From contig NZ_JAKIRP010000007.1 of NCBI RefSeq assembly GCF_021646545.1, positions 62,001 to 126,000 of the forward strand: a stretch of DNA of 64,000 nucleotides, read 5' to 3'. The number at the start of each line of letters is the position of its first letter. Position 1 is the stretch's first letter. A program made the translations under genes and the position numbers. Origin of the DNA: Chitinophaga filiformis. GTDB lineage: Bacteria > Bacteroidota > Bacteroidia > Chitinophagales > Chitinophagaceae. The notes beneath the pieces were generated by a model. That model had not been told where the DNA came from and searched no databases. It was given only the letters and a program-made list of their open reading frames with translations. Positions 9,151-17,889 of this stretch are shown one piece after another.

Positions 9151-9189
9151 AGACGGGGCTGACCAGATAAGTAATGGCCAGCCCCGTCT
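9151..9189 (+). terminator. Hairpin after the RidA gene
   Basis: AGACGGGGCTG at 9151-9161 pairs with CAGCCCCGTCT at 9179-9189 (plus two flanking pairs across one mismatch). No T tract follows, so termination would rely on stem strength. The rest of the stretch to 9460 shows no gene and no clear promoter. Confidence 0.6.
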
Positions 9190-9460
9190 CATGCTGATCA
9201 CCCATGAACACCTTTGAGTCATATACGAAGTCTTCAGTCAACTTCTAGGTCAGCTCAGCTTTTCTAAATCAGGAGTATGATTGACAACATATAGCCCGAT
9301 GTCTATGTACGGATGCGCACGTTAACCGTTCACTTCTGAACAGTTTTACATGCTTCCTGCAGCACACATTTCCGGCCATTGCGGCTTTGTAAGACAGGCA
9401 TAGTCATTGCGGCCGGTAAGAACCCTGGCAGCTTATCGCCCGGACATAAATTCAATGACT

Positions 9461-10081
9461 ATGAAAAAAATTCTCCTTTTACTATTATGTCTCTGGTCCT
9501 TACACTCTTTTGGCCAGGGACAGGCTAACTTCAATCCGGAAACATGGAAAGCACCCTACTCTTTGCCTCTTGAAGGGTGGGATATTGAGCGTTTCCCAAT
9601 ACCCATTGATTTTGCCCCCTCTATCCCTTATAAAGGCGTCGAGGATATCCGTTTTACAAAAGGCTGGGGCGAAGCTGGCAGCCCGGAATACTGGTCGTAT
9701 TCCTTTTTATGGTATCTGGAAGGGTCACAGCAGATCAGTGCTGAAACTATTGATAAAAACTTAAACGCCTATTATGATGGTCTGATTGGCAGGAATATCG
9801 AAAAACGCAATATCCCTGCCGACATGGTCACTAAAACAGTTACCCAGGTAAAGAAACTGGGAAAACCACAAGGCGGTGATGAAGCTACTTATTCCGGCAC
9901 AGTCAGCATGCTGGATTATATGGCTAAAAAACCTATGGTGCTTAATTGCGTAGTGCATGTTATTAAATGTCCCGGAATGACTAATACGCTTGTTTTCCAT
10001 CAGCTATCTCCACAACCGCTCACTAGTCCGGTTTGGGCTAAAATGAAAGAACTGAGAAAGCAGTTTGATTGTAAGAAGTAA
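9461..10081 (+). CDS. Secreted orphan protein
   Basis: Start chosen at ATG 9461 (MKKILLLLLCLWSLHSFGQG), which places a classic signal peptide at the N-terminus; an ATG two codons earlier (9455) is also possible. About 206 residues. The mature part begins NFNPETWKAPYSLPLEGWDIERFPIP and looks like one compact alpha/beta domain with conserved-looking aromatic clusters (SPEYWSYSFLWYLEG). Its Cys pair (LNCVVHVIKCPG) may form a disulphide. I do not recognise a family; similar proteins in Bacteroidota are listed as hypothetical. Confidence 0.65.
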   Translation: MKKILLLLLCLWSLHSFGQGQANFNPETWKAPYSLPLEGWDIERFPIPIDFAPSIPYKGVEDIRFTKGWGEAGSPEYWSYSFLWYLEGSQQISAETIDKNLNAYYDGLIGRNIEKRNIPADMVTKTVTQVKKLGKPQGGDEATYSGTVSMLDYMAKKPMVLNCVVHVIKCPGMTNTLVFHQLSPQPLTSPVWAKMKELRKQFDCKK

Positions 10082-10242
10082 TACCTGTTCAAAATAACTG
10101 CTCCGAATGCACTATCGCATATAGTGATATTGCTCAACAATTTAAGCGGTTGTCATCCCATAAAATAGCAGATATAATTGCAGGATATTACTTCTACCGC
10201 CGACCTACTGGTTCACCTTCATAAATATCTCACCTTACCGGG

Positions 10243-10270
10243 AAAAGGGCTCAAAAATGAGTCCTTTTTG
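10243..10270 (+). terminator. Intrinsic terminator in the 10082-10427 gap
   Basis: AAAAGGGCTC at 10243-10252 pairs with GAGTCCTTTT at 10259-10268 with a six-base loop and T-rich tail. It lies about 160 bases behind the preceding gene. Nothing else was found in this 346-base gap. Confidence 0.75.
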
Positions 10271-10427
10271 TTTTATATTCGCCCCGGTTTACCATGTGAA
10301 CGTTTGAAACAGTGACCCTACAGCCATCTGAGCACAGCAACAACTCCTGTCTCAGCATTGTTAACTGTCACCCAATGTGCCAACAAAAATGTTTACTTAA
10401 TATAAACATATCTAAATACTGACTGTA

Positions 10428-10982
10428 ATGTCACAACTGAATTCTTTATACGTAAGATTAAAAATTTCAAAAGATAACCTGGAACGATTCTTTCAAGCCA
10501 AACCGATAGAAGCAGCTGTTGATCAGGATTGGACAGCATGGTGGGATAGCCGCGACATGTACAGCAAGGAACCGCTGTCGAAGATCTATTTTTATGAAAA
10601 AGACACCAACCGTGACATATTGCAAATCACGCCCAATGATGCCAGAATTGGAAAAGATGAGCAAATGGAGGAAGGTGATGAATATTGGACATTCTGCGTT
10701 GTATTCTTCAGTGAAAATTACACAGAAAGCTTAGCCATGTTCACCTGGCTAAGAAGTATTGCGCCCTACATGGAGGCCGATGGAGAGGGTGTTGCCCTGC
10801 TTTACGACTTCTTCTGGGGAAGTGGAGTGGTAATGGCACATTTAGCGTTTAAAGGGCAAGAAGTATCTTTCAAATTGACTGCAGATACTTCAGCACTTGA
10901 TCCTGCGTTACTGGAAACAGCAAATAATACATTATCGACCGCCTTCGACGCTGTCAGTGCATATTATGGCGAAACCGATTAG
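10428..10982 (+). CDS. Acidic cytoplasmic orphan protein
   Basis: 184 residues, no signal peptide and no membrane segment. Strongly acidic, with aromatic-rich blocks (DEYWTFCVVFFSENY, then LLYDFFWGSGVVMAHLAFKG). Compact, acidic single-domain proteins of this kind often turn out to be immunity-like proteins, but no toxin gene lies next to it and I make no functional claim. It is flanked by two terminators, so it is its own transcription unit. Confidence 0.6.
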   Translation: MSQLNSLYVRLKISKDNLERFFQAKPIEAAVDQDWTAWWDSRDMYSKEPLSKIYFYEKDTNRDILQITPNDARIGKDEQMEEGDEYWTFCVVFFSENYTESLAMFTWLRSIAPYMEADGEGVALLYDFFWGSGVVMAHLAFKGQEVSFKLTADTSALDPALLETANNTLSTAFDAVSAYYGETD

Positions 10983-11043
10983 CAGGCAGCAGCAATATCA
11001 CTATTGGACATCCGTAGCTAATAAAAAATACCAACATAGCATT

Positions 11044-11080
11044 AAAAAGGCTGTCTGAAAAGTTGAGCAGCCTCTTTTTA
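11044..11080 (+). terminator. Intrinsic terminator after the acidic orphan
   Basis: AAAAAGGCTG (11044-11053) pairs with CAGCCT and the following T run (11068-11080), with a 14-base loop. The A-run before and T-run after make it usable on either strand. Confidence 0.85.
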
Positions 11081-11253
11081 TTCGGGTACCTGGCGGAATC
11101 AGGCAGTCATTTAAGTGGTTCTGAGAACGTTCGTTTATTTTTACGCCTTCTCTTTGCTTTACTAAGCCTGCCTTAAAAAAATAACTGCATTTTCTACTTC
11201 GACAGAATAGAGTTATTTATATTTATGTATAAGTCCCATTTACCTTCCCCGCT

Positions 11254-11760
11254 ATGTATCAACTGAAAAGCATTATACTATCCTTTCTCCTTTTGTGCAT
11301 TTTCATACATGCTATCGCGCAAAAGCAGACCTTTCCGGACAATGTAGGTGATATTCCCTTCGATAGCCTGCAGGATGATCCCGGATTTGTTGTATGCAAT
11401 CCTAAACAGGTGTTCCAATACTACAATACAGCATCATACTACAAAGACCACAAAAAGGAGATCGTAAAATACCTGCTTGATAATTTCAGCACACAGAATG
11501 ACTTTCAGGACCAGAACGGATTTCTTACCATCCGGTTCATTATCAATTGTAACGGCAACACCGGCCGCTTTCGTCTCCTGGAGATGGACAGCAATTACCA
11601 GCCCATTCATTTCAAAGAAGCATTATCCCAACACTTACTCAAGCTGGTAAAACAGTTGAGTGGATGGCAACCCGCTGTCTACAAAGACAAAGTATATGAT
11701 AGCTATCAATACATCACCTTCCATATCAGGAATGGTAAAATAATAAGCATCAGCCCATGA
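11254..11760 (+). CDS. Secreted protein with TonB C-terminal-like domain
   Basis: 168 residues with an N-terminal signal peptide (MYQLKSIILSFLLLCIFIHAIAQ). The C-terminal ~90 residues follow the pattern of TonB-C/energy-transducer-like modules used widely in Bacteroidota periplasmic proteins: GFLTIRFIINCNGNTGRFRL, a helix with LKLVKQLSGWQPA, then YDSYQYITFHIRNGK. There is no membrane anchor, proline-rich linker or ExbBD partner, so it is unlikely to be a working TonB. Its stop overlaps the next start (ATGA), so the two genes are translationally coupled. Confidence 0.7.
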   Translation: MYQLKSIILSFLLLCIFIHAIAQKQTFPDNVGDIPFDSLQDDPGFVVCNPKQVFQYYNTASYYKDHKKEIVKYLLDNFSTQNDFQDQNGFLTIRFIINCNGNTGRFRLLEMDSNYQPIHFKEALSQHLLKLVKQLSGWQPAVYKDKVYDSYQYITFHIRNGKIISISP

Positions 11761-12596
11761 AGAAAACATACCTGCTCCTGTATTGCTGTCTTATTGGCCT
11801 AACTGTCAATGGCCAGCAGAACTGCAGTATATATACAGATTCCCTCTGTAATCTCGCCTGTAAATTACGCAACCTGTCCAGTTCCTTCGCACAAGGCTCC
11901 CGCAGCAGCCAGGAATACCTCGACAGCGCCGCCCGCCTGTGTCCTGATATGGCAGATGCCTGGCGGGAGATAAGTGTTCCTTATCTGAAAAGAGGCGATT
12001 TTGTAACCTGGCGTAAATACCTGGATAGAGCAGTTGCCCTGCAGCCTGCCAGAACCCTGGATGTCAGAGGCTGGTGCCGGTTCAAATTCCTGAGAGATTA
12101 TGAAGGCGCTCTTGAAGATCTGAAAAGGTTCGACAGCCTGACCCACTTTGCGTCCAGGCATACGGGAGACGGTACTTATAGCCTGAATGTAGTAATGGCA
12201 TTGTGCGAGAGAGAGCTGGGGAATTATGACAATGCAGCGCTTTATTTCTCCAAAGGCATCGACAGCATTTTTTATACCAAGGGCAAAGACTTTATAGGGT
12301 TATTCGACTTTCTGCACAGAGCTGTGTTAAAACTAAGACAGCAGGATTACAGCGGCGCCTTATCCGATCTTCATCAACAGGACAAATTGTGCAGGAATTA
12401 CGTAGAAACGAGTTATTACAAAGGCATTGCTTACCGTTCTCTGGGAAAACGTAAGCTGGCGGAACAGCATTTCGAAAAGGCCGCCCGTTTATACAAAGAG
12501 GGGTTTCATATGTCCGACGTTTATTGCGAAATGCTGGATGCGGTATATCCCTCGGATGTGGAGGAGGCATTGGCGGAGATGGAACGACAACGTTGA
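11757..12596 (+). CDS. Secreted TPR-repeat protein
   Basis: 279 residues, signal peptide at about 1-20 (MKKTYLLLYCCLIGLTVNGQ). Behind it are repeated helix pairs of TPR type: MADAWREISVPYLKRGDFVTW, then LNVVMALCERELGNYDNAALYFSKGI, then YYKGIAYRSLGKRKLAEQHFEKAA. Such periplasmic TPR proteins act as scaffolds. The start codon overlaps the previous stop by 4 bases, so it probably works with the TonB-C-like protein. Confidence 0.75.
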   Translation: MKKTYLLLYCCLIGLTVNGQQNCSIYTDSLCNLACKLRNLSSSFAQGSRSSQEYLDSAARLCPDMADAWREISVPYLKRGDFVTWRKYLDRAVALQPARTLDVRGWCRFKFLRDYEGALEDLKRFDSLTHFASRHTGDGTYSLNVVMALCERELGNYDNAALYFSKGIDSIFYTKGKDFIGLFDFLHRAVLKLRQQDYSGALSDLHQQDKLCRNYVETSYYKGIAYRSLGKRKLAEQHFEKAARLYKEGFHMSDVYCEMLDAVYPSDVEEALAEMERQR

Positions 12597-12661
12597 CTGC
12601 GCTTTTTTCTTATCTTTAATATCACCATCCTATACTCCTGACCCGATAAAGCAATACCAGT

Positions 12662-14128
12662 ATGACTTCCTCAAAAGAAATACGTACAGCGCTTCCGCAG
12701 CAAAATCAACGCCCCGCAGCAGAAGAAATTGGAAATAATGCACTTTCTTATCCGGCGGTAACCGCGTTTCCTGTACTACAGGCAGCAGGTACGAACAGTT
12801 CCATTCCAATCCGCCAGGCGGCCGCAGCTTTGTCCAGCCATACAGCAGTTGTACAACGACGGGTAGGTGTTGAAGTTGAAACAGGCATCCCCGTGTATAA
12901 GCCCTATACCGGCACGACCTATGGCAACGATGCTAATCTTTTAGGACTATGCTTTAACGGGTCGTCCTATTCACGTACTACGCGAGGCGATGTAAATGGC
13001 GTTGAGCTGCATGCGGACAGTGGTGGAAACGTATATAGCGTGGCAGGACGATATTATGAGGAAAATATAAAAAATCGTGTGAAAGGTGTACCCGACAAGC
13101 CAGGCAAGTCCGGCATAGTAGAATTTGTCACCAGCGAAGCGGGCCTGGTAGATGAACTTGAACCTACTAACGGTAAACAAAACCTTATTAATCACCTTAA
13201 CGAGATACAAACCCAGATTGGCCAGATGGAACAGACAGGGCCACATGTGGTAGGCACAGCCGGATACAGGGCTGGTGTTTCATATACCTGGCCCTGGGGC
13301 GACGAATTTAAAGATGCTATGAAAACGAATGGCTATTCGCCGCAGGTTAATATCGGAATAGATCTTGGAGGACTAGCCGGTCTATTTGCCCAACCTATCG
13401 GCAGGACATTAACCAATGGATTCTTCTGGGGTATAGGAGAAGCGCAGAATACACATGCGGAAATTGCAGCCCTCATGTCAAAGATCCGCACTTTGCCCAT
13501 TGAACAAGCTAAGGACGCTGCCCCCATAATGCCAGGCAACCGCTTACTGAACTCGCTGGAGGGAGTATTGAATGTATTACTGATGTATTTCAAAGGCGCT
13601 GCGGCTGGTCATAACACTAAAGAAACTGAAAAAAATGAAGTACCCTATATGCTGAAAGGCTCCTTTCAGGCTTTATGGAAAGAATTATTAGAACAGTTCC
13701 CGGAAGAACAGCGGAATACCGACCCTCGTAAGTGGTTCAAGCGAATTGAGAGCCTTATCGAAACCATTGACGATAAATATCGCCTACAGGCTTCGCTGGC
13801 ATCGAAAATGGACAACCACGTAACCGTGTCCAGCGCATTCAGAACACTGGTGGATGGCGGAGACATAGCCACCTCTATTGCCTCCGGCGAAAAACTGGAT
13901 AATGATGAGGATTCCGAAATCAATAACCAGGTGCGGGATAACTTTCCGGAGCTGATGGCAGATGCAAACCGTAGTGTTCCGATAGTAGAGATCCGGCATA
14001 TGGCTACTGTTGGTAATCCAGCCGGTGTACAGGAAAATGTGATGCAGGTGGTGGAAGAAATACTGGACAGGCAGCTGGTCCAGTTTGGCAATGCTGCCGC
14101 TACCATTAAAGCCAATGCAGGCTGGTAA
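12662..14128 (+). CDS. Orphan protein with disordered leader and amidoligase-like signature, possible exported effector
   Basis: 488 residues without a Sec signal peptide. Residues 1-66 are low in structure, rich in Ala, Gln, Ser and Pro, and end VVQRRVG. Leaders of this type ending in QR-like motifs occur in Bacteroidota and cyanobacterial proteins linked to extracellular contractile injection systems and polymorphic toxins (from memory, not searched). The domain that follows opens GVEVETG (Glu71, Glu73) and later has GIVEFVTSEAG (Glu154), which resembles the ExE and E-x-VT motifs of amidoligase-type ATP-dependent ligases. The middle holds a hydrophobic Gly-rich stretch (GIDLGGLAGLFAQP). The rest is helical and charged. 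The gene is followed by a perfect palindromic terminator. Substrate, partner and export route are unknown. Confidence 0.6.
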   Translation: MTSSKEIRTALPQQNQRPAAEEIGNNALSYPAVTAFPVLQAAGTNSSIPIRQAAAALSSHTAVVQRRVGVEVETGIPVYKPYTGTTYGNDANLLGLCFNGSSYSRTTRGDVNGVELHADSGGNVYSVAGRYYEENIKNRVKGVPDKPGKSGIVEFVTSEAGLVDELEPTNGKQNLINHLNEIQTQIGQMEQTGPHVVGTAGYRAGVSYTWPWGDEFKDAMKTNGYSPQVNIGIDLGGLAGLFAQPIGRTLTNGFFWGIGEAQNTHAEIAALMSKIRTLPIEQAKDAAPIMPGNRLLNSLEGVLNVLLMYFKGAAAGHNTKETEKNEVPYMLKGSFQALWKELLEQFPEEQRNTDPRKWFKRIESLIETIDDKYRLQASLASKMDNHVTVSSAFRTLVDGGDIATSIASGEKLDNDEDSEINNQVRDNFPELMADANRSVPIVEIRHMATVGNPAGVQENVMQVVEEILDRQLVQFGNAAATIKANAGW

Positions 14129-14151
14129 TAGCCGGTCTTATGCAGATAACT

Positions 14152-14183
14152 CAACAAGCCACAGGCGCGCCTGTGGCTTGTTG
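14152..14183. terminator. Perfect 32-bp palindrome, probable terminator
   Basis: The two 16-base halves, 14152-14167 (CAACAAGCCACAGGCG) and 14168-14183, are exact reverse complements with no spacer. It lies 24 bases behind the preceding stop. There is no long T run; a short TTGTTG tail is part of the stem. Confidence 0.65.
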
Positions 14184-14323
14184 CATTGAGCAATGCACCA
14201 GCAATAGACTACCTGCCCCTTCCTTTAGCTCGTATACAATTTAAGTGATCCACCTGGCCCCAACTTCACGCCTGAAATTGGCCACTTCGACAACTACTTC
14301 GTCCACCTACCCTCCCTCCCTAT

Positions 14324-14353
14324 TGTCAACCGCTTCCAACAGGAATAATTTTA
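14324..14353 (+). promoter_or_regulatory. Bacteroidota-type promoter for the epoxide hydrolase gene
   Basis: TTG at 14324-14326, a 19-base spacer, then TAATTTTA at 14346-14353, matching TTG-N19-TAnnTTTG with one change. The predicted transcript start near 14360 leaves a leader of under 30 bases before the ATG. Confidence 0.6.
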
Positions 14354-14387
14354 CGCCCGCATTCCAAAAACATCAAAACATTAACTA

Positions 14388-15668
14388 ATGAAAAAGATTA
14401 AAATACTTAAGGTTGCAATGGTTGCAATAGGTCTGCTGATGCAGAGCGCATTCAGCAATGCACAAACCGATACCACATCAGATAAAAGCATCCGGCCCTT
14501 CCAGGTGCATATCCCGGAAGAAAAACTGGTTGATCTTAAACGCCGCATCTTAGCCACACAGTGGCCGGAAAAGGAGATTGTCAACGACGAATCGCAGGGC
14601 GTACAGCTGGCAACCATGCAGGCGCTTGCACAGTACTGGGCAACTGACTATGACTGGCGAAAAATAGAACAGCGGCTGAATGCCTTACCACAATTTGTAA
14701 CGAACATTGATGGCGTTGACATACATTTCATTCATGTTCGTTCCAAACATAAAAATGCTTTGCCTGTCATTATTACGCATGGCTGGCCAGGTTCTATCAT
14801 TGAACAACTGAAGATCATTGGTCCGCTGACTGATCCTACCGCTTACGGCGGAAAAGCGGAGGATGCTTTCGATGTGGTAATACCTTCCATCCCCGGCTAT
14901 GGCTTTTCAGGCAAGCCGACTGTTACCGGCTGGGATCCTGCACACATTGCGAAGGCATGGATCGTGTTGATGAACCGTCTTGGCTATAAGAAGTATGTTG
15001 CACAAGGTGGCGACTGGGGTAATGCTATTTCCGAGCTCATGGCATTGCAGGCGCCTCCTGAACTGCTGGGTATCCATACCAACATGGCCGCCACTGTTCC
15101 GGCAAACATTACAAAGGCACTACAGTCAGGTGGTCCGGCGCCAGCTGGTCTTTCGGCTGATGAAAAGAACGCCTACCGGCAACTGGACTTTTTCTTTAAA
15201 AAAGGACTTGCCTATGCACAGGAAATGGGGCTTCGTCCGCAGACGCTCTACGGGATCGCTGACTCCCCTATTGGTCTGGCAGGCTGGATACTCGATCATG
15301 ACGCACGTAGCTATGAACTGATCGCCCGCGTTTTCAAAGGACAATCAGAGGGTCTTACTAAAGATGATATCCTCGACAATATTACATTGTATTGGGTAAC
15401 AAACACCGGCGTCTCTTCCGCCCGGCTGTATTGGGAAACAGTGCAAACTGCGAAAGGCGGCTTTTTTGATCCGCGTCATCTCACCATTCCGGTTGCAGTA
15501 AGTGTATTCCCTGATGAGATTTATGCTGCGCCAAAGAACTGGGCAGAAAGTGCGTATCCGAAACTCATTCATTACAACAAGCTGACAAAAGGTGGTCACT
15601 TTGCTGCATGGGAACAACCTGCACTCTTTACACAGGAGCTGCGCGCATCATTTAAATCACTTCGCTAA
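14388..15668 (+). CDS. Secreted epoxide hydrolase, microsomal-type with EHN domain
   Basis: 426 residues: signal peptide 1-25 (ending AFSNA), an epoxide-hydrolase N-terminal (EHN) domain at about 36-140 (PFQVHIPEEKLVDLKRRI), then an alpha/beta-hydrolase core. The oxyanion region is HGWPGS at 131-136, the nucleophile is Asp209 in GGDWGN, and the base is His404 in KGGHFAAWE. The acid is probably in VFPDEI near residue 370. Members of this family open epoxides by an ester intermediate; the natural substrate here is not known. The secretion signal is unusual for the human enzyme family but common in soil bacteria. Monocistronic, between a promoter and a terminator. Confidence 0.88.
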   Translation: MKKIKILKVAMVAIGLLMQSAFSNAQTDTTSDKSIRPFQVHIPEEKLVDLKRRILATQWPEKEIVNDESQGVQLATMQALAQYWATDYDWRKIEQRLNALPQFVTNIDGVDIHFIHVRSKHKNALPVIITHGWPGSIIEQLKIIGPLTDPTAYGGKAEDAFDVVIPSIPGYGFSGKPTVTGWDPAHIAKAWIVLMNRLGYKKYVAQGGDWGNAISELMALQAPPELLGIHTNMAATVPANITKALQSGGPAPAGLSADEKNAYRQLDFFFKKGLAYAQEMGLRPQTLYGIADSPIGLAGWILDHDARSYELIARVFKGQSEGLTKDDILDNITLYWVTNTGVSSARLYWETVQTAKGGFFDPRHLTIPVAVSVFPDEIYAAPKNWAESAYPKLIHYNKLTKGGHFAAWEQPALFTQELRASFKSLR

Positions 15669-15755
15669 TTAAAACGTATACAGAACCTGCAGATAACACA
15701 TACAGGCTGTCATCTATACTGAAAACAAGCCTTGAGAACAAGGTTAAAAAACTTC

Positions 15756-15785
15756 AGGCTGGTCATTTTAGGCCGGCCTTTTTTA
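15756..15785 (+). terminator. Intrinsic terminator after the epoxide hydrolase gene
   Basis: AGGCTGGTC (15756-15764) pairs with GGCCGGCCT (15771-15779) including two G-T pairs, loop of six, then TTTTTT. Confidence 0.85.
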
Positions 15786-15794
15786 TTGGATACG

Positions 15795-15823
15795 TTGTTG
15801 AGTAAGTATAATCAGTACTTTTA
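15795..15823 (+). promoter_or_regulatory. Candidate promoter for the 147-aa orphan
   Basis: TTG at 15795-15797, 18-base spacer, TACTTTTA at 15816-15823 (TAnnTTTG with one change). The ATG follows 17 bases later, a very short leader. Confidence 0.4.
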
Positions 15824-15840
15824 ACATTATTCATTACTTT

Positions 15841-16284
15841 ATGGAAAACAACCTGACTGAAATAGCAAACCAAATCGATACCATCATCCGGCATGAAAGA
15901 CTGTGGTTCGATTTTACTGTCTTTCACTACGATGGACGCAAATTGATTATTGCAGGCAGTGATGACCTGACCTATTATCATCAACTGGAAGTAATATTTG
16001 AAGATGTTTTCTTCTTTAGCGGATATTTCGATGGATGGAAGTCAGAAACACAGGAACCTGTCTTTATTCTTCCCGACGCCGAGACGGCATTAGCACTGAA
16101 TATAGAGTATGAGATTGTTGAAGGATATCACTTATTTATTTTTAAAACGGAAGACTACAGGAATGACGTCATCATTGCTGCCGGAAATGTCTCCTTCAAT
16201 ACAGATACGGTTCTGTATTATTTCAGGGAAGACCTGCAGGAAAATCAACGGCTTGCGCATTTCGTAAAACGAAAGGAACGTTAG
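15841..16284 (+). CDS. Acidic cytoplasmic orphan protein
   Basis: 147 residues starting MENNLTEIANQIDTIIRHERL, with no export signal. Strand-rich and aromatic (LEVIFEDVFFFSGYFDGW, then VLYYFREDLQ), net acidic, with a basic end VKRKER. No family recognised. It lies between the epoxide hydrolase terminator and the defence-like pair. Confidence 0.6.
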   Translation: MENNLTEIANQIDTIIRHERLWFDFTVFHYDGRKLIIAGSDDLTYYHQLEVIFEDVFFFSGYFDGWKSETQEPVFILPDAETALALNIEYEIVEGYHLFIFKTEDYRNDVIIAAGNVSFNTDTVLYYFREDLQENQRLAHFVKRKER

Positions 16285-16629
16285 AGGCTATACTTGATAT
16301 CGTACAGCAAATACCAACAAAATCGGCCAGAATTCGTTATGCAGCAGCATGCTCCCTTTCTGCGTGGCTGGGCAATGGCAATAAGCAGCCTTCCAGCGGT
16401 CCCATACTATAATACCTCAGCCAGATATTACTAAAGATTACCTATACTGATAAATTATAACGGCCAGCAGGAAAGATTGAAAGGTGCTTAGCTTACCTGC
16501 AAGTCCAGATCCAAAAGGACAAACAACTCTTGTGAAAACATTCTGATTTTTGCAGAAAACCTGCAAAATTCAGCACATTTTTATTGCCCTTACAGTTAAA
16601 ATACCGTTATTTGCACAAAACCCGTGCAT
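16285..16629 (+). other. Non-coding gap with a possible decayed coding fragment
   Basis: 345 bases without a complete gene. In the +1 frame relative to the preceding gene, about 16264-16410 reads as a plausible protein piece (LEAILDIVQQIPTKSARIRY, with Ala-rich helix after it) but has no start codon and stops at once. It may be a relic of a helical-repeat gene or chance. The remainder is AT-rich leader of the ATPase gene. Confidence 0.3.
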
Positions 16630-17889
16630 ATGCTAGTGTATTTTAAGGCTGGAAACTACAAATCAATTAAAGACCCTATAGTTATCAATTTTGAGGCAAC
16701 TTCTATAAGTGAGCATCAGGAAACTAACGTGATAGAAAAAAGTAAGACCAAATTGCTTAAAACAATATTGCTTTATGGGGCAAACGCGAGCGGTAAGTCA
16801 AAAATACTGGATGCATTTGTTACTTACCGCGCACTTATTTTAAGATCAACATCATACCATAGCACCACTTTATTACCGGTCGAGCCTTTTAAGCTCAACA
16901 CCGAAACTGTGAAGTTGCCAAGTTTGTTCGAATCTGAGTTTGTTATCAGGAACAAACGGTACAGATATGGTTTTGAAGCGTATAGAGGCCTTATTAAAAG
17001 TGAATGGTTACTGGAAGTTAAGTCAACCACCGAATCGCCTGTCTACCTCCGTATCGGACAGGATTTCCAGGTGAATTATAAAAAATTTCAAAACTCCGAA
17101 GGTCTTGAAAACAAGTGTAACGAAAACGTATTATTTGTCTCTGTAGCAGATCAATGGAACGTTCCATTGGCGAAGGAAATCTACAGGTGGTTCTACGAGA
17201 TGTTTACCATTCATGGGCTAAATGATACTGACTACAAAACCAGAACAAATAAATTATTTGAGATACCGGAATACAGAACAATGATCAACAACCTCATGTC
17301 ACATGCAGATCTTGGAATTAATTCTGTGAATGTGATAAAATTGGTGGAAGATCAAAGGGAAAAACAAGAGGGACAAGCATCTTTGTATCCCACGGAATTT
17401 GATAACAAGAATCGCGTGGTTACCAATCATTATGTTTATAATAACGAAGGTGAAATAACCGGTGAAACATCCTTCGATATGTTAACACATGAATCTGAGG
17501 GAACAAAGAAGTTCTACAATATTATTGGCGCCATTCTATTTGCAATAAGAAAAGGGCAATTTGTAGTTATTGACGAGATTGATGCCAGATTCCATACTTT
17601 GCTTACTAAAGCAATCATGGGACTTTTCAATAGTGAAACCGTAAAAAGCGGTGCTCAGTTATTAGCTGCAAGCCATGATATTGCGGTTGTAGATCACGAA
17701 TTATTGAGAAGAGATCAAATATATATTGTGGAGAAAGACAACTTGGCTGCGACCAGGGTGGTAAATCTTGTTGAATATAAAACCGTCAGGAAAGATACAC
17801 CTTTCGGAAAAAACTATCTTGAAGGCAAATACGGAGGTATTCCATTTATTGAAAATCTTGAAAATTTCCTGAAGAATGGCGAAGAATAA
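16630..17889 (+). CDS. AAA/ABC-type ATPase of the RloA/AbiLi (OLD-like) phage-defence class
   Basis: Start taken at ATG 16630 (MLVYFKAGNYKSI); a GTG two codons earlier is possible. About 419 residues. The N-terminus is the typical SMC/RecF-like strand LVYFKAGNYKSIKDPIVINF, the Walker A motif is G50-S57 in YGANASGKS, and the Walker B region is FVVIDEIDARFH. A switch His lies in AASHDIAVVD. An ABC-like signature is in the LTHESEGTKKF block. Such ATPases pair with RloB-type proteins in RloAB/AbiL systems, related in plan to OLD nucleases and to PARIS. It overlaps the next gene by 14 bases, so the two products are made together and probably form a complex. Confidence 0.85.
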   Translation: MLVYFKAGNYKSIKDPIVINFEATSISEHQETNVIEKSKTKLLKTILLYGANASGKSKILDAFVTYRALILRSTSYHSTTLLPVEPFKLNTETVKLPSLFESEFVIRNKRYRYGFEAYRGLIKSEWLLEVKSTTESPVYLRIGQDFQVNYKKFQNSEGLENKCNENVLFVSVADQWNVPLAKEIYRWFYEMFTIHGLNDTDYKTRTNKLFEIPEYRTMINNLMSHADLGINSVNVIKLVEDQREKQEGQASLYPTEFDNKNRVVTNHYVYNNEGEITGETSFDMLTHESEGTKKFYNIIGAILFAIRKGQFVVIDEIDARFHTLLTKAIMGLFNSETVKSGAQLLAASHDIAVVDHELLRRDQIYIVEKDNLAATRVVNLVEYKTVRKDTPFGKNYLEGKYGGIPFIENLENFLKNGEE

